Positions 52,342-60,927 of a DNA stretch of 64,000 bases are shown here, piece by piece. Within the stretch, counting starts at the first letter, position 1. Each line of letters starts with the position of its first letter. The stretch lies in assembly GCF_028649435.1 (NCBI RefSeq), contig NZ_JAQSIN010000010.1; one strand, written 5' to 3'. A model generated the notes under the pieces. The model searched no databases and was not told the DNA's origin. It saw nothing but the letters and a program-made list of their open reading frames with translations. The stretch comes from Curvibacter microcysteis (GTDB lineage Bacteria > Pseudomonadota > Gammaproteobacteria > Burkholderiales > Burkholderiaceae_C). The position numbers were made by a program, and so were the translations under genes.

Positions 52342-52892
52342 CTAGAAGACCCGTGCTTAAACACCGGCACTGGAAGTGTCTTCGACCGCCCCAGGCCAGG
52401 CCACCGCAAAGGCGTCCGACGCCAAGGCCGCGACCACGGGTGAGACATTGAGTCCAGCGGAATCAATCGTCAGCCCAGAGGCGATCTGGGCACCTGCTGT
52501 GGCTGCGGCTGCGATGGGGCTCCATGGCGGCCCGTTTCCAGGTTGCTTTTCAAGCCTCCCTGACGCCAGCGCACCTATCTTGACCGAGATGGCGGCTCAC
52601 AGCGGCGGCATAAGCTTCGCCTCTACCGCATCGGCTGCAGCCGACTACAGGCAAGCAAACGGTTGGCTTTGCGAATCCCAAGGGGCAGATTTTGGCGGCA
52701 CACCGGCGCAGAAGTGGGGTGGATGGTTCAGGATTGACGGTGGCTTTCACCCGCGTGGCGAGCGGCCGTGGCGCAACATTGACCTTGGTCATGCCTGATG
52801 CCTGCATCATTCTATGGATCAGGTAAATACAGGCGGTTACAATGCTTTTGCGCAGTTGTAACTAACTCTTGCGCACATTGCCATGGTGTGGG

Positions 52893-52922
52893 GTGCACCG
52901 TTCAGTGCACCGTTCAGTGCAA
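52893..52922. repeat. Short tandem repeat, 12-base unit, 2.5 copies
   Basis: GTGCACCGTTCA occurs at 52893-52904 and 52905-52916 and begins a third time. It is non-coding, about 170 bases before the Fn3 gene start. It could be slippage-prone or a binding-site array. Confidence 0.75.
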
Positions 52923-53087
52923 CGGCAACCGCGGCTCATGTGCGGGTTTTGCCAGCCAATTTTCTGGAGCATGTACTTGCAAGCAGTCGCTTTACCCTCA
53001 AGATTCTTTGTTTTATTTGTGAATATTCTCTTGAATTTCTTTCCCAGATATTCGGGATGGAGATCTTTAACAGATGCAAGGATAGGC

Positions 53088-55889
53088 GTGAAAACTGCTT
53101 GGCTCACATGGCTGATGCTGTTCAGCATGGCTGTTTCAAGCTTGGCTCATGCGGCGGCTCCACCAACTTCTTGCACCATCAACATCACCAATACCGGTGC
53201 ATCCAGTTATACATACAATTATACGAATCAAGATTTAACGAATTGCGATCCCGGCGTGCACGGGATGGGTTCGGGCGGCGGCGTATTCACTGATTCAAAC
53301 GGGAATACCGGGGCGGTTGGCACGAATGCCGGAGGGAACTTCCTTCCGAATAACGCAATGACCATGAACTATAATGGTTTTATTTATACCCCTCCAAGCA
53401 CAGGGTATAACGGTGATGACACAGTGGTCATTTACTATCAGGATCAATTCACGGCAGAGTTTGGTCAGGTGACGTTGACCTTGCATGTGACTGGTGGTGC
53501 CACTGCGCCAGGCGCACCAACCAGTGTGAGCGCAACACCGGGCAATGCATCGGCCTCAGTCAGCTTCACGGCGCCAGGCTCGAATGGTGGTGCCACCATC
53601 ACCGGCTATACGGTAACCGCCAGCCCTGGCGGCAGCACAACCACCGGCGCAGTCAGCCCGATCAATGTCACAGGTCTGACTAACGGTACTGCGTATACAT
53701 TTACCGTTAAGGCGACCAATTCGGCAGGAACTGGTGTCGCGTCGGCTGCATCGTCAGCAGTGACCCCAAGAACGGTACCGGGCGCGCCAAGCGGCGTGAG
53801 CGCGACAGCGGCGAGTACCACCGCCAGCGTGAGCTTTACCGCACCGGCATCGAATGGTGGTGCGACCATCACCGGTTACACCGTGACCGTGGTGGAGACT
53901 GGCGCGACCTTTGTTGGTGCCAGCAGCCCGATCAGTGTGACGGGTCTGACCAACGGTACTGCGTATACGTTTACCGTCAAGGCAACCAATGTCGCGGGGA
54001 CGGGTACAGCCTCGGCCGCATCGACGGCAGTGACACCCAAGACAGCACAGACCATTACCTTCAATAATCCAGGCACCCAGAACTTTGGTACGACACCGAC
54101 GCTGAGTGCCAGTGCCAGCTCGACTTTGCCGGTGTTTTTTACCAGCGCTACGACAGGCGTGTGTACTGTCAGCGGCAGCACCCTGACTTTCGTGACAGCG
54201 GGTAACTGTACGATCAATGCGAATCAGGGAGGTAATAGCACTATTTATGCAGCACCGCAGGTACAGCAAACCTTTACTGTCAACGCCATCGTACCGGGTG
54301 CGCCAGCTGCGCCAACGGCAACAGCGGGTGATACCACCGCCAGCGTGAGCTTTACAGCACCAGGGTCGAATGGTGGGGCTGCGATCACCGGTTATACCGT
54401 GACGGTGGTCGAAATTGGCGCGACCTTTGTGGGGGCCAGCAGCCCGATCAGTGTGACGGGCCTGACGAACGGTACTGCGTATACGTTCACGGTGAAGGCA
54501 ACCAACAGCGTAGGCACAGGCACGGCGTCGGCCGCTTCGACGGTAGTCACACCGAAAGCCGCACAGACCATTACCTTCAATAATCCTGGCAGCCAGAACT
54601 TTGGTACGACACCAACGCTGAGTGCCAGTGCCAGCTCGGCTTTGCCGGTGGTTTTTACCAGCGCTACGACCGGTGTGTGTACCGTCAGTGGTACTGCACT
54701 GACGCTGGTTGCGGCTGGCACTTGTACCATCAGTGCGAATCAGGCGGGTGATGCCGCCTTCGGCGCTGCAACCCAGGTACAACAGACGTTTGCGATTGCC
54801 GCTGTGGTGCCAGGCGTACCAACAGCGGCCAGTGCAACGGCAGGCAATACATCTGCAACGGTCGCCTTCACCGCTCCGGCATTTACCGGTGGCGCAGCCA
54901 TCACCGGTTATACCGTCACAGTGAGTCCGGGCGGCGCGACCTTCAACGGTGCAGCAAGCCCTATCAATGTGACCGGTCTGACCAACGGCACGGTATATAC
55001 CTTTACCGTCAAAGCGACCAACATCGCTGGTAGTGGCCTGGCATCGACCGCAACGAGCGCAGTTGCACCAAGCACCGTACCGGGCGCACCGACCGGTGTC
55101 GTGGGTACCGCCGGAGACGGACGAGTGACTGTCGCCTTTACCGCACCGGCATCTGATGGTGGTGGTGCGATCACAGCTTACACGGTCACGGCGAGCCCCG
55201 GGGGGGCGACTGCCAACGGTGCGGCCAGCCCATTGGTCGTCACTGGCCTGACAAATGGCACGGCATACACGTTCACAGTCACTGCGACCAATCAGGCGGG
55301 TACCAGTGCAGCATCCACGGCATCTGCCGCCGTCACCCCGCGCCTGCTCACTGTGTCGACCCCCGTGCCGGGCATGGCAGGTGCAGGTGCTGCCACAGCC
55401 ACACTTTCGGGGGGTGGCGCGTCCTGCACGCTGAATCCCACCAGCGGCTTTGGCACCGTGAGCCATCCAGCGACCTCAGACAAGCCCATGCCCTACGGGG
55501 AGTACGCTTTCGAGTCCACCAGTTGCGCAGGTACTGTGACGATGACGATCACCTACCCACGAGCCCTGCCGGCCGAGGTGCAATTCTGGAAGTACGGCCC
55601 TGCTACAGCCGCAGTGGGCGGTGTGGTGGCTGCGTCCACATGGTTCCAGCTCAGCGGTGTCAACCTCAGCGGTGACCGCAAGACGGTAACGTACAGTATT
55701 ACGGACAACGGCCCGGGTGACTCTGACGCCGCAGTAGGCAGCATCCGCGACCCATTCGCACCAGTGGTCGTTGCCGGCGCGAATGATCCCACCGCCATCC
55801 CGGTGGATGCCCCGTGGGCTCTTGTGCCGCTGGCCATCATGCTGGGGCTGCTGGGTGTCCGCTCGCAACGGCGCCAAGCACGGCAATAG
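53088..55889 (+). CDS. Exported five-Fn3-domain protein with IPTL-CTERM-like C-terminal anchor
   Basis: The 933-residue product starts at GTG 53088, five bases after AAGGA, with a signal peptide (KTAWLTWLMLFSMAVSSLAH). Residues about 27-135 form an unnamed N-terminal domain. Fibronectin type III domains lie near 141-228, 231-318, 403-490, 575-662 and 664-751, each with ITGYTVTxSPGG or like blocks. Two copies of an Ig-like unit (AQTITFNNPG, then VCTVSG) lie near 318-401 and 490-574. Residues about 753-901 resemble a choice-of-anchor domain (VQFWKYGP). The end, IPVDAPWALVPLAIMLGLLG and RSQRR, resembles IPTL-CTERM sorting signals but is off consensus. It is likely a cell-surface or secreted adhesin-type protein. 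Confidence 0.85.
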   Translation: MKTAWLTWLMLFSMAVSSLAHAAAPPTSCTINITNTGASSYTYNYTNQDLTNCDPGVHGMGSGGGVFTDSNGNTGAVGTNAGGNFLPNNAMTMNYNGFIYTPPSTGYNGDDTVVIYYQDQFTAEFGQVTLTLHVTGGATAPGAPTSVSATPGNASASVSFTAPGSNGGATITGYTVTASPGGSTTTGAVSPINVTGLTNGTAYTFTVKATNSAGTGVASAASSAVTPRTVPGAPSGVSATAASTTASVSFTAPASNGGATITGYTVTVVETGATFVGASSPISVTGLTNGTAYTFTVKATNVAGTGTASAASTAVTPKTAQTITFNNPGTQNFGTTPTLSASASSTLPVFFTSATTGVCTVSGSTLTFVTAGNCTINANQGGNSTIYAAPQVQQTFTVNAIVPGAPAAPTATAGDTTASVSFTAPGSNGGAAITGYTVTVVEIGATFVGASSPISVTGLTNGTAYTFTVKATNSVGTGTASAASTVVTPKAAQTITFNNPGSQNFGTTPTLSASASSALPVVFTSATTGVCTVSGTALTLVAAGTCTISANQAGDAAFGAATQVQQTFAIAAVVPGVPTAASATAGNTSATVAFTAPAFTGGAAITGYTVTVSPGGATFNGAASPINVTGLTNGTVYTFTVKATNIAGSGLASTATSAVAPSTVPGAPTGVVGTAGDGRVTVAFTAPASDGGGAITAYTVTASPGGATANGAASPLVVTGLTNGTAYTFTVTATNQAGTSAASTASAAVTPRLLTVSTPVPGMAGAGAATATLSGGGASCTLNPTSGFGTVSHPATSDKPMPYGEYAFESTSCAGTVTMTITYPRALPAEVQFWKYGPATAAVGGVVAASTWFQLSGVNLSGDRKTVTYSITDNGPGDSDAAVGSIRDPFAPVVVAGANDPTAIPVDAPWALVPLAIMLGLLGVRSQRRQARQ
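53779..54810 (+). repeat. Tandem duplication of a 516-base Fn3 + Ig-like unit
   Basis: Two copies, about 53779-54294 and 54295-54810, each encode one Fn3 domain and one Ig-like domain. They keep long identical stretches at the DNA level, including synonymous positions, for example around 54045 and 54561 (offset exactly 516 bases, 172 codons). This indicates a recent duplication within the gene. Confidence 0.85.
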
Positions 55890-56808
55890 GTGCGCAGCGC
55901 CAATGGACCGAGACTGAAAGTCTGTTGGCGCGGGTGCTGGGTTGATCAGATCCGCCCAGGTGTGATGATGTTGGCGTAATTCCCACGTGGTGGCCAGGAA
56001 CGCTCAACATACACACTTGGGGCCATCAGCCAATGGTCAACCTTGGATTTGCATTCATCGTGAGTTGGGGGGGGCGGCGCCGTCAACCTACTCCAGTTCG
56101 GTGGTCCTACGTCGTTTCTCGAGGCACCCTTCGCTGGCGCTGGACTGACAGGCTGAAGAAGTGCCTCTCTGCCAAGCCTGCTTGCTGAGGCCGCTGGCGG
56201 TAAGCTCCTTGAACCCCAGAATTCCTGCCCCCATGCGTGGCATCGATACCTTGACCGGGAGCCTGTTTTCTTTTCGCAAGTTTGACGAGTTCGTGCCGGC
56301 CTTTCACCCGCGGCGGCCCCTGCGCAAGTGGGTCAACCAGGCCCCAGCCAAGATGGACGCCCTGTTCTCCCGCATCTACGCTAAGGGGTCAATAAACCCC
56401 GCCCTTTCCACCACCTGCACAAGCTGAGAGGCTACGTTCCCATGTAGGTGACGTGGGAGCGTGATGTCAGAGTGGATTTCCGTGTTGGCGCAACGCCTTG
56501 TCGTCAGCCGAAAATGTGTGTCCCCATCACCGACGGCAGCCCTGCGTGCGCCGGGCTGATGTCGGTGAAAGACTCGACTGCCACAAGACCACGGGATCAA
56601 AGTGCCAGGCACAGCGGGCCCCGCTGGGTGAGGGCGCCGGCGGCACCGAGGTGATCTTCCGGCAAACCCGAAGCGCATCCCCACCCTCTGCCCGCTCAAC
56701 TCTTGTCTCACCTGGTCCATCCTCACCGAGAATCAGAGCCTTCAGGGCCGCAGACCCGTGCGTGCCCGACGTACACAGTTCAAGAAACAAAGAAAGCGGA
56801 GGTTCTCC
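55890..56808. other. Region with a transposase fragment, otherwise unrecognised
   Basis: About 0.9 kb between the Fn3 gene and the CYTH gene. Only 56233-56427 is recognisable, as the N-terminal piece of a transposase. 55890-56232 and 56430-56790 hold no frame I can identify and no clear terminator for the Fn3 gene. It looks like a scar of insertion and deletion. Confidence 0.6.
56233..56427 (+). pseudogene. Truncated transposase (IS5/IS1182-like N-terminus)
   Basis: From ATG 56233 the frame reads MRGIDTLTGSLFSFRKFDEF, then VPAFHPRRPLRKWVNQAPAK and MDALFSRIYAKG, the N-terminal region of transposases that in full length continue with a GGRPSIAPEKLLRAMLL-type segment. Here similarity stops after about 52 residues and the frame ends at 56425-56427. 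No terminal inverted repeats are seen. It is a dead remnant of an insertion sequence. Confidence 0.7.
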
Positions 56809-57270
56809 ATGGCACTCGAAATCGAACGCAAGTTCAAGCTCAAGACCCCCTCGGTGCTCGACGGCCTGACAGGCGAACACTACCTGCAGGCCTACCTCGC
56901 GCGCGGCGCCGTGCTGCTGCGCGTGCGGGTGGCGGCCGAGCGTGCCTGGCTCACGCTCAAAAGCGCCCCCTTGAGCGCCACCACGCGCCAGGAATGGGAG
57001 TACCCCATCCCCGTCGCCGATGCGCTGCAAATGGCGCGTCAGCCCGGTGCCTATGCGCTGGAGAAGACCCGTTTCTTCATCGACCACAAGGGCCACACCT
57101 TCGAGGTGGACCGCTACCACGGCGGGCTGGAAGGTCTCTACACGGTGGAGGTTGAAATGGCCGCCGAGCACACCCAGGTCGAACTGCCCACCTGGGTGGG
57201 GGAAGAGCTCACTGGCCGCAAGGGCTGGGACAACGAATCGCTGGCGCGCAACGGCTGGCCCGAGGCCTGA
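56809..57270 (+). CDS. CYTH-domain protein (triphosphate tunnel fold)
   Basis: The 153-residue product starts MALEIERKFKLKTP, which carries the ExExK signature of the CYTH/triphosphate tunnel metalloenzyme fold, and has charged strands such as LLRVRVAAERAWLTLKSA and TFEVDRYHGGLEGLYTVEVE. Family members hydrolyse triphosphates (inorganic triphosphate, thiamine triphosphate) or act as class IV adenylate cyclases; short bacterial forms like this are usually triphosphatases. GGAGG lies about eight bases before ATG 56809. It is convergent with the VOC gene, with one base between them. Confidence 0.92.
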   Translation: MALEIERKFKLKTPSVLDGLTGEHYLQAYLARGAVLLRVRVAAERAWLTLKSAPLSATTRQEWEYPIPVADALQMARQPGAYALEKTRFFIDHKGHTFEVDRYHGGLEGLYTVEVEMAAEHTQVELPTWVGEELTGRKGWDNESLARNGWPEA

Positions 57271-57271
57271 G

Positions 57272-57670
57272 TCACTCGGCCGCGGGCTCGTGGCAGGCAA
57301 AGGCGATTTTGTTGCCTTCGGGGTCGCGCACATAGGCGCCGTAGTAATGCGCGTGGTATTGGGGGCGCAGGCCTGGCGGCCCTTCGCAGCGACCGCCCTG
57401 GGCCAGGGCCGTGGCGTGGGCCTGGTCCACCAGGGGGCGGCTGGCCGCCGCAAACGCCACCATCTGCCCATTGCCGGCCGCGTGAGGCTGGCCGTCGTGG
57501 GGGGCGCTGATCACGAACAAAGGCCGCTGCCCTGCGGCGCTGTGCCAGCCGGCCCAGGGCCGCTCAGCGTCGACAAAGCGCTGTGTCAGCCCCAGGCAGG
57601 CCAGCACCGGTTGGTAAAAAGCCAGCGCGCGCTCAAAGTCGCTCACGCCCATGAACACATGTGAAAACAC
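57272..57670 (-). CDS. VOC-family (glyoxalase-like) protein
   Basis: A 132-residue protein with the VOC fold: MFSHVFMGVSDFERALAFYQ near the start and YYGAYVRDPEGNKIAFACHE at the end, the typical last strand with a metal-ligand glutamate position replaced by the IAF region. Members are metal-dependent lyases, dioxygenases or antibiotic-binding proteins. The substrate is unknown. It lies 32 bases after the MarR gene on the same strand and may share its transcript. Confidence 0.88.
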   Translation of the reverse strand: MFSHVFMGVSDFERALAFYQPVLACLGLTQRFVDAERPWAGWHSAAGQRPLFVISAPHDGQPHAAGNGQMVAFAAASRPLVDQAHATALAQGGRCEGPPGLRPQYHAHYYGAYVRDPEGNKIAFACHEPAAE

Positions 57671-57702
57671 GCTTGCTCCTTGTGGTTGGCTGAGCCTGGG
57701 GC

Positions 57703-58176
57703 TCAGGGCCCTTCAAAATTGACCAGCACGCCTTGCAACAGCTCATTGAGCTTCTGGATCTGCGAAGGCGTCAGGCCTTTGAAGCTGCGCAGAAAGATGT
57801 GGCGTGTGGCCAGTTGGATGCGCTCGATGGCGTCGCGCCCGGCCTGGGTCAGGGTCACCTCGGTCACCCGGCCGTCTTGCTGCGACGGCGCGGTGTCGAG
57901 CAGGCCTTCGGCCTTCATGCGGTAGACCGTCTTGGTCACGGTCGACAGCTTGGCGATCGCATGCAGCGAGATCTCCGAGATGCTGCTGGTGCCGTTTTCC
58001 TTGAGGATGAACAAAATGCGCCAGGTCGGGATGTCCATGCCCACCGCCTTGAGCGCGGTTTCCATTTCCTGGGTGTAGCTGCCATAGACCCGCGCGATCC
58101 AGTAGAAAGGAAACTCTTCCTTGCGGAACTCGGGGCTGGCGGGGTCGTAACGGCTGAGTTGCTTCTTGGTGGCCAT
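57703..58176 (-). CDS. MarR-family transcriptional regulator
   Basis: The 157-residue product has the MarR winged helix: ISEISLHAIAKLSTVTKTVY (recognition region near residues 68-87) and LLDTAPSQQDGRVTEVTLTQ with the wing arginine in DGRVTEV. ATG 58176 gives MATKKQL; the upstream open frame is low complexity. It follows the ABC transporter genes on the same strand after about 107 bases and may regulate them or the divergent amidase in response to a small aromatic or amide-like ligand. That role is inference. Confidence 0.9.
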   Translation of the reverse strand: MATKKQLSRYDPASPEFRKEEFPFYWIARVYGSYTQEMETALKAVGMDIPTWRILFILKENGTSSISEISLHAIAKLSTVTKTVYRMKAEGLLDTAPSQQDGRVTEVTLTQAGRDAIERIQLATRHIFLRSFKGLTPSQIQKLNELLQGVLVNFEGP

Positions 58177-58282
58177 GGGGTGAGGGGGGGGCCGCGGGGG
58201 CGGCCGCCGGACAAATACGGCGCTGCACTGGCGCCGAACCGCCATGTTAACGCGCAGTCCCCTGGGGACGTCCGCCTGGCTT

Positions 58283-59071
58283 TCAGGCCGCCAGCTTGTC
58301 CTGGTGTCGGCTGTGCAGGCCCAGGTAGGTTTCGACGATGCGCGGGTCGTCGGCCAGCTCGGCCGCGGGGCCCTGCATCACCACGCGGCCCAGCTCCAGC
58401 ACGTAGGCGCGGTCGGCCACCTTGAGGGCGGCGCGCGCGTTCTGTTCGACCAGCAGGATGGACACGCCCTGGCGGCGCAGCTGTTCGATGATGCGGAAGA
58501 TGTCGCGCACGATCAGCGGTGCCAGGCCCAGGCTGGGCTCGTCCAGCATCAGCAGGCGCGGACGCCCCATCAGCGCGCGCCCCAGGGCCAGCATCTGGCG
58601 CTCGCCACCCGACAGCGTGGCCGCCAGCTGGCTGCGGCGCTCTTGCAGGCGCGGGAACAGTTCAAACACCTCTTGCAGTGCATGCTGGTGGTGGCTGTCG
58701 GCCTCGCGTCGGAAGCGGAAGGCGCCCAGGCGCAGGTTGTCTTCCACACTCATGCTGGCAAACAGCGCCCGGGTCTCGGGCACCAGGGCCAGACCGCGCG
58801 CCACGCGGGCGTTCACGCCGCCGTCGCCCAGGGCCTCCCCTTGCAGTTGGATGCGGCCCTGACGGGCTGGGAGCACGCCCATCAGCGCGGCCAGCAAGGT
58901 GCTTTTGCCCGCGCCGTTGGGGCCAATGACGGTGACGATCTCTCCGGCTTGGACTGTCAGGCTGGCCTGCGTCAGGGCCTCGATCTTGCCGTAGGCCACG
59001 CTGAGGTTCTGCACCTCGAGCAGGGGCGCCGTGGCGGTGTTGGGGGCTGGGGTGGGGGCGTGTTCACTCAT
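58283..59071 (-). CDS. Branched-chain-amino-acid-type ABC transporter ATPase (LivF-like)
   Basis: The 262-residue ATPase has Walker A GPNGAGKSTLLAALMG near residues 49-64, the LivF-type ATLSGGERQMLALGRALMGR signature near 151-170, Walker B LLMLDEPSLGLAP and the H-loop region in LLVEQNARAAL. It powers import of a hydrophobic amino acid, amide or urea-like compound with the permeases upstream. It overlaps the preceding gene by four bases. The frame remains open far upstream in the wrong register for the ATPase; ATG 59071 is the sensible start. Confidence 0.94.
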   Translation of the reverse strand: MSEHAPTPAPNTATAPLLEVQNLSVAYGKIEALTQASLTVQAGEIVTVIGPNGAGKSTLLAALMGVLPARQGRIQLQGEALGDGGVNARVARGLALVPETRALFASMSVEDNLRLGAFRFRREADSHHQHALQEVFELFPRLQERRSQLAATLSGGERQMLALGRALMGRPRLLMLDEPSLGLAPLIVRDIFRIIEQLRRQGVSILLVEQNARAALKVADRAYVLELGRVVMQGPAAELADDPRIVETYLGLHSRHQDKLAA

Positions 59072-60927
59072 GCAGAAGCTCCGAGGTAGGCGTCGAGCAC
59101 CTGGTCGTTTTGCTGGATGTCCTGGGGCAGGCCTTCGGCGATTTTTTCGCCGAACACCACCACCACGATGCGGTCCACCAGGTTCATCACAAAGTCCATG
59201 TCGTGTTCGACCAGCAGCACCGCCATGCCTTCGGCGCGCAGGCGTTGCAGCAGCTCGGCCAGGGCTTGCTTTTCCTGGTGGCGCAGGCCGGCGGCGGGCT
59301 CGTCCAGCAGCAGCACCGCCGGGTCGGCGCACAGGGCGCGGGCGATCTCCAGCAGGCGTTGCTGGCCCAGGGCCAGGTTGCCGGCTTCGGCATGGGCCAG
59401 CGCACCCAGGCCGACGCGGTCGAGCTGGCGCTGGGCCTCGGCCAGCAGCGCGTGCTCCTCGCGCCGGTCCAGGCGCAGGGCGCTGGGCAGCAGGCCTTGG
59501 CGGCCGCGCAGGTGTGCGCCGATGGCCACGTTCTCCAGCACGCTCATGCTGGGCAGCAGCTTGACGTGCTGGAAGGTGCGCGACAGGCCGGCCGCGGCGA
59601 TGCGGCGCGCGCCCCAGCCGCGCACGTTCTGGCCGCAGAACTCGATCTCGCCCGAGCTCGGCTGGTCCACACAGGACAGCTGATTGAACAGCGTGCTCTT
59701 GCCCGCGCCATTGGGCCCGATGACGGCCAGGATCTCGCCCGCCTTCAGGTCCAGGTTCAGGTCGCGGTTGGCCACCAGGCCGCCAAAGCGCCGCGTCAGC
59801 CCGCGCACCTGCAGCACGGTCTGGCCGCGTGCGGGCAGGGTGCGGCGGGGCAGGGCATCGACAGGCCCGCTGGCGGGGGCCACTGCAGGGCGGCGGCGGG
59901 GCCAGCGGCGCACCATCCAGCCCGCCAGGCCCCAGGGCGCGCGCTGCATCAGCAGCACGATCAGCACGCCAAACACGATCGCGTCGTAGTTGCCGCTGCT
60001 GCCCAGCAGCTTGGGCAGGCTGTCTTGCAGCAGGTCGCGCGCCAGCGTCACCACGCCGGCGCCCAGCACCGCGCCCCACAGCTGTCCGCTGCCGCCAATC
60101 AAGGCCATGAACAGGTAGTCGATGCCCGCGCCCAGGCTGAACGGCGCCGGGCTGACAAAGCGCTGGTTGCAGGCATACAGCCACCCCGACACGCAGGCCA
60201 GCGCGGCCGACAGCATGAAGGCGGTGAGCTTGGCGCGGAACACCGGCACGCCCATGGAGTCCGCCATCGCCTGGCCGCCGTTGAGCGCGCGGATGGCGCG
60301 CCCGCTGCGCGAGTCCAGCAGGTTGTGCACCAGCAGCAGCGCGCCCAGCACGGTGACCCAGATCAGCACAAACATCTTCTCGGGCTTGTCCAGCAGCCAG
60401 GGGCCGACGCTGAGCGCAGGCAGGCCCGACAGCCCGGTGTGCGCGCCCAGCACCTCCAGCGTGCCAAACAGGTAGAACAAGGCCAGGCCCCAGCAAATCG
60501 TGCCCAGGGGCAAGAAGTGGCCGGACAGGCGCAGTGTCAGCGCACCCAGCACGGCGGCGATCGCCAGCGTCAGCACCAGGCCCAGCAGCAGGGCGCTCCA
60601 GTGCGACCCCGCCAGCGGTTGCAGCCAGGCCGGCAGGCTGGGCACGGCGCTCAGGTAGGCGCAGGTGTAGGCGCCCAGGCCGACAAAGGCGGCCTGGCCA
60701 AAGCTGGTCATGCCGGCCACGCCGGTCAGCAGCACCAGGCCCAGGGTGGTCAGGGCGGCCAGGCCAATGTTGTTGGCCAGCGTGAGTTGAAAGCTGGGCA
60801 GCCAGGGCCCCAGCAGCACAAACAACAGCGCCAGCAAGGGCAGGGCCCAGCGGCGCCAGGCGCCGCCGTGCAAAGCCAGGGCTGAGGCCATGCGGGCCTC
60901 GGTGGGTGGGGGCAGGGTGGCGCTCAT
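59068..60927 (-). CDS. Fused ABC permease-ATPase (LivM-LivG fusion)
   Basis: The 619-residue product joins a LivM-type permease and a LivG-type ATPase. Residues 1 to about 345 have some ten membrane segments with VAGMTSFGQAAFVGLGAYTC and ALIGGSGQLWGAVLGAGVVT. After a basic linker (RRWPRRRPAVAP), an ATPase follows with Walker A GPNGAGKSTLFNQLSC, NLALGQQRLLEIARALCADP and LLLDEPAAGLRHQEK. The signature reads LALGQQ, common in LivG. Such fusions are known in Burkholderiales. It overlaps livH and livF genes by four bases each. Confidence 0.94.
   Translation of the reverse strand: MSATLPPPTEARMASALALHGGAWRRWALPLLALLFVLLGPWLPSFQLTLANNIGLAALTTLGLVLLTGVAGMTSFGQAAFVGLGAYTCAYLSAVPSLPAWLQPLAGSHWSALLLGLVLTLAIAAVLGALTLRLSGHFLPLGTICWGLALFYLFGTLEVLGAHTGLSGLPALSVGPWLLDKPEKMFVLIWVTVLGALLLVHNLLDSRSGRAIRALNGGQAMADSMGVPVFRAKLTAFMLSAALACVSGWLYACNQRFVSPAPFSLGAGIDYLFMALIGGSGQLWGAVLGAGVVTLARDLLQDSLPKLLGSSGNYDAIVFGVLIVLLMQRAPWGLAGWMVRRWPRRRPAVAPASGPVDALPRRTLPARGQTVLQVRGLTRRFGGLVANRDLNLDLKAGEILAVIGPNGAGKSTLFNQLSCVDQPSSGEIEFCGQNVRGWGARRIAAAGLSRTFQHVKLLPSMSVLENVAIGAHLRGRQGLLPSALRLDRREEHALLAEAQRQLDRVGLGALAHAEAGNLALGQQRLLEIARALCADPAVLLLDEPAAGLRHQEKQALAELLQRLRAEGMAVLLVEHDMDFVMNLVDRIVVVVFGEKIAEGLPQDIQQNDQVLDAYLGASA

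Larger units (their letters stand above)
51999..53087. other. Decayed region before the Fn3 gene
   Basis: Over about 1.1 kb I find no intact gene. 52108-52341 is an InlB-repeat remnant on the minus strand. 52361-52520, minus strand, translates to a fragment (ASDAFAVAWPGAVED) that resembles repeat-toxin or adhesin filler and is broken by stops. 52520-52830 is unrecognised. From 52830 the DNA becomes less GC-rich; it holds an inverted repeat GTTACAA/TTGTAAC (52836-52862) and a 12-base tandem repeat (52893-52922), and probably the promoter of the Fn3 gene. Confidence 0.6.

Noticed and set aside
52869..53087. N-terminal extension of the Fn3 protein to an ATG at 52869
   Set aside because: The extension runs through the 12-base tandem repeat and gives cysteine-rich, unlikely sequence; GTG 53088 has a good ribosome site and puts the signal peptide at the start.
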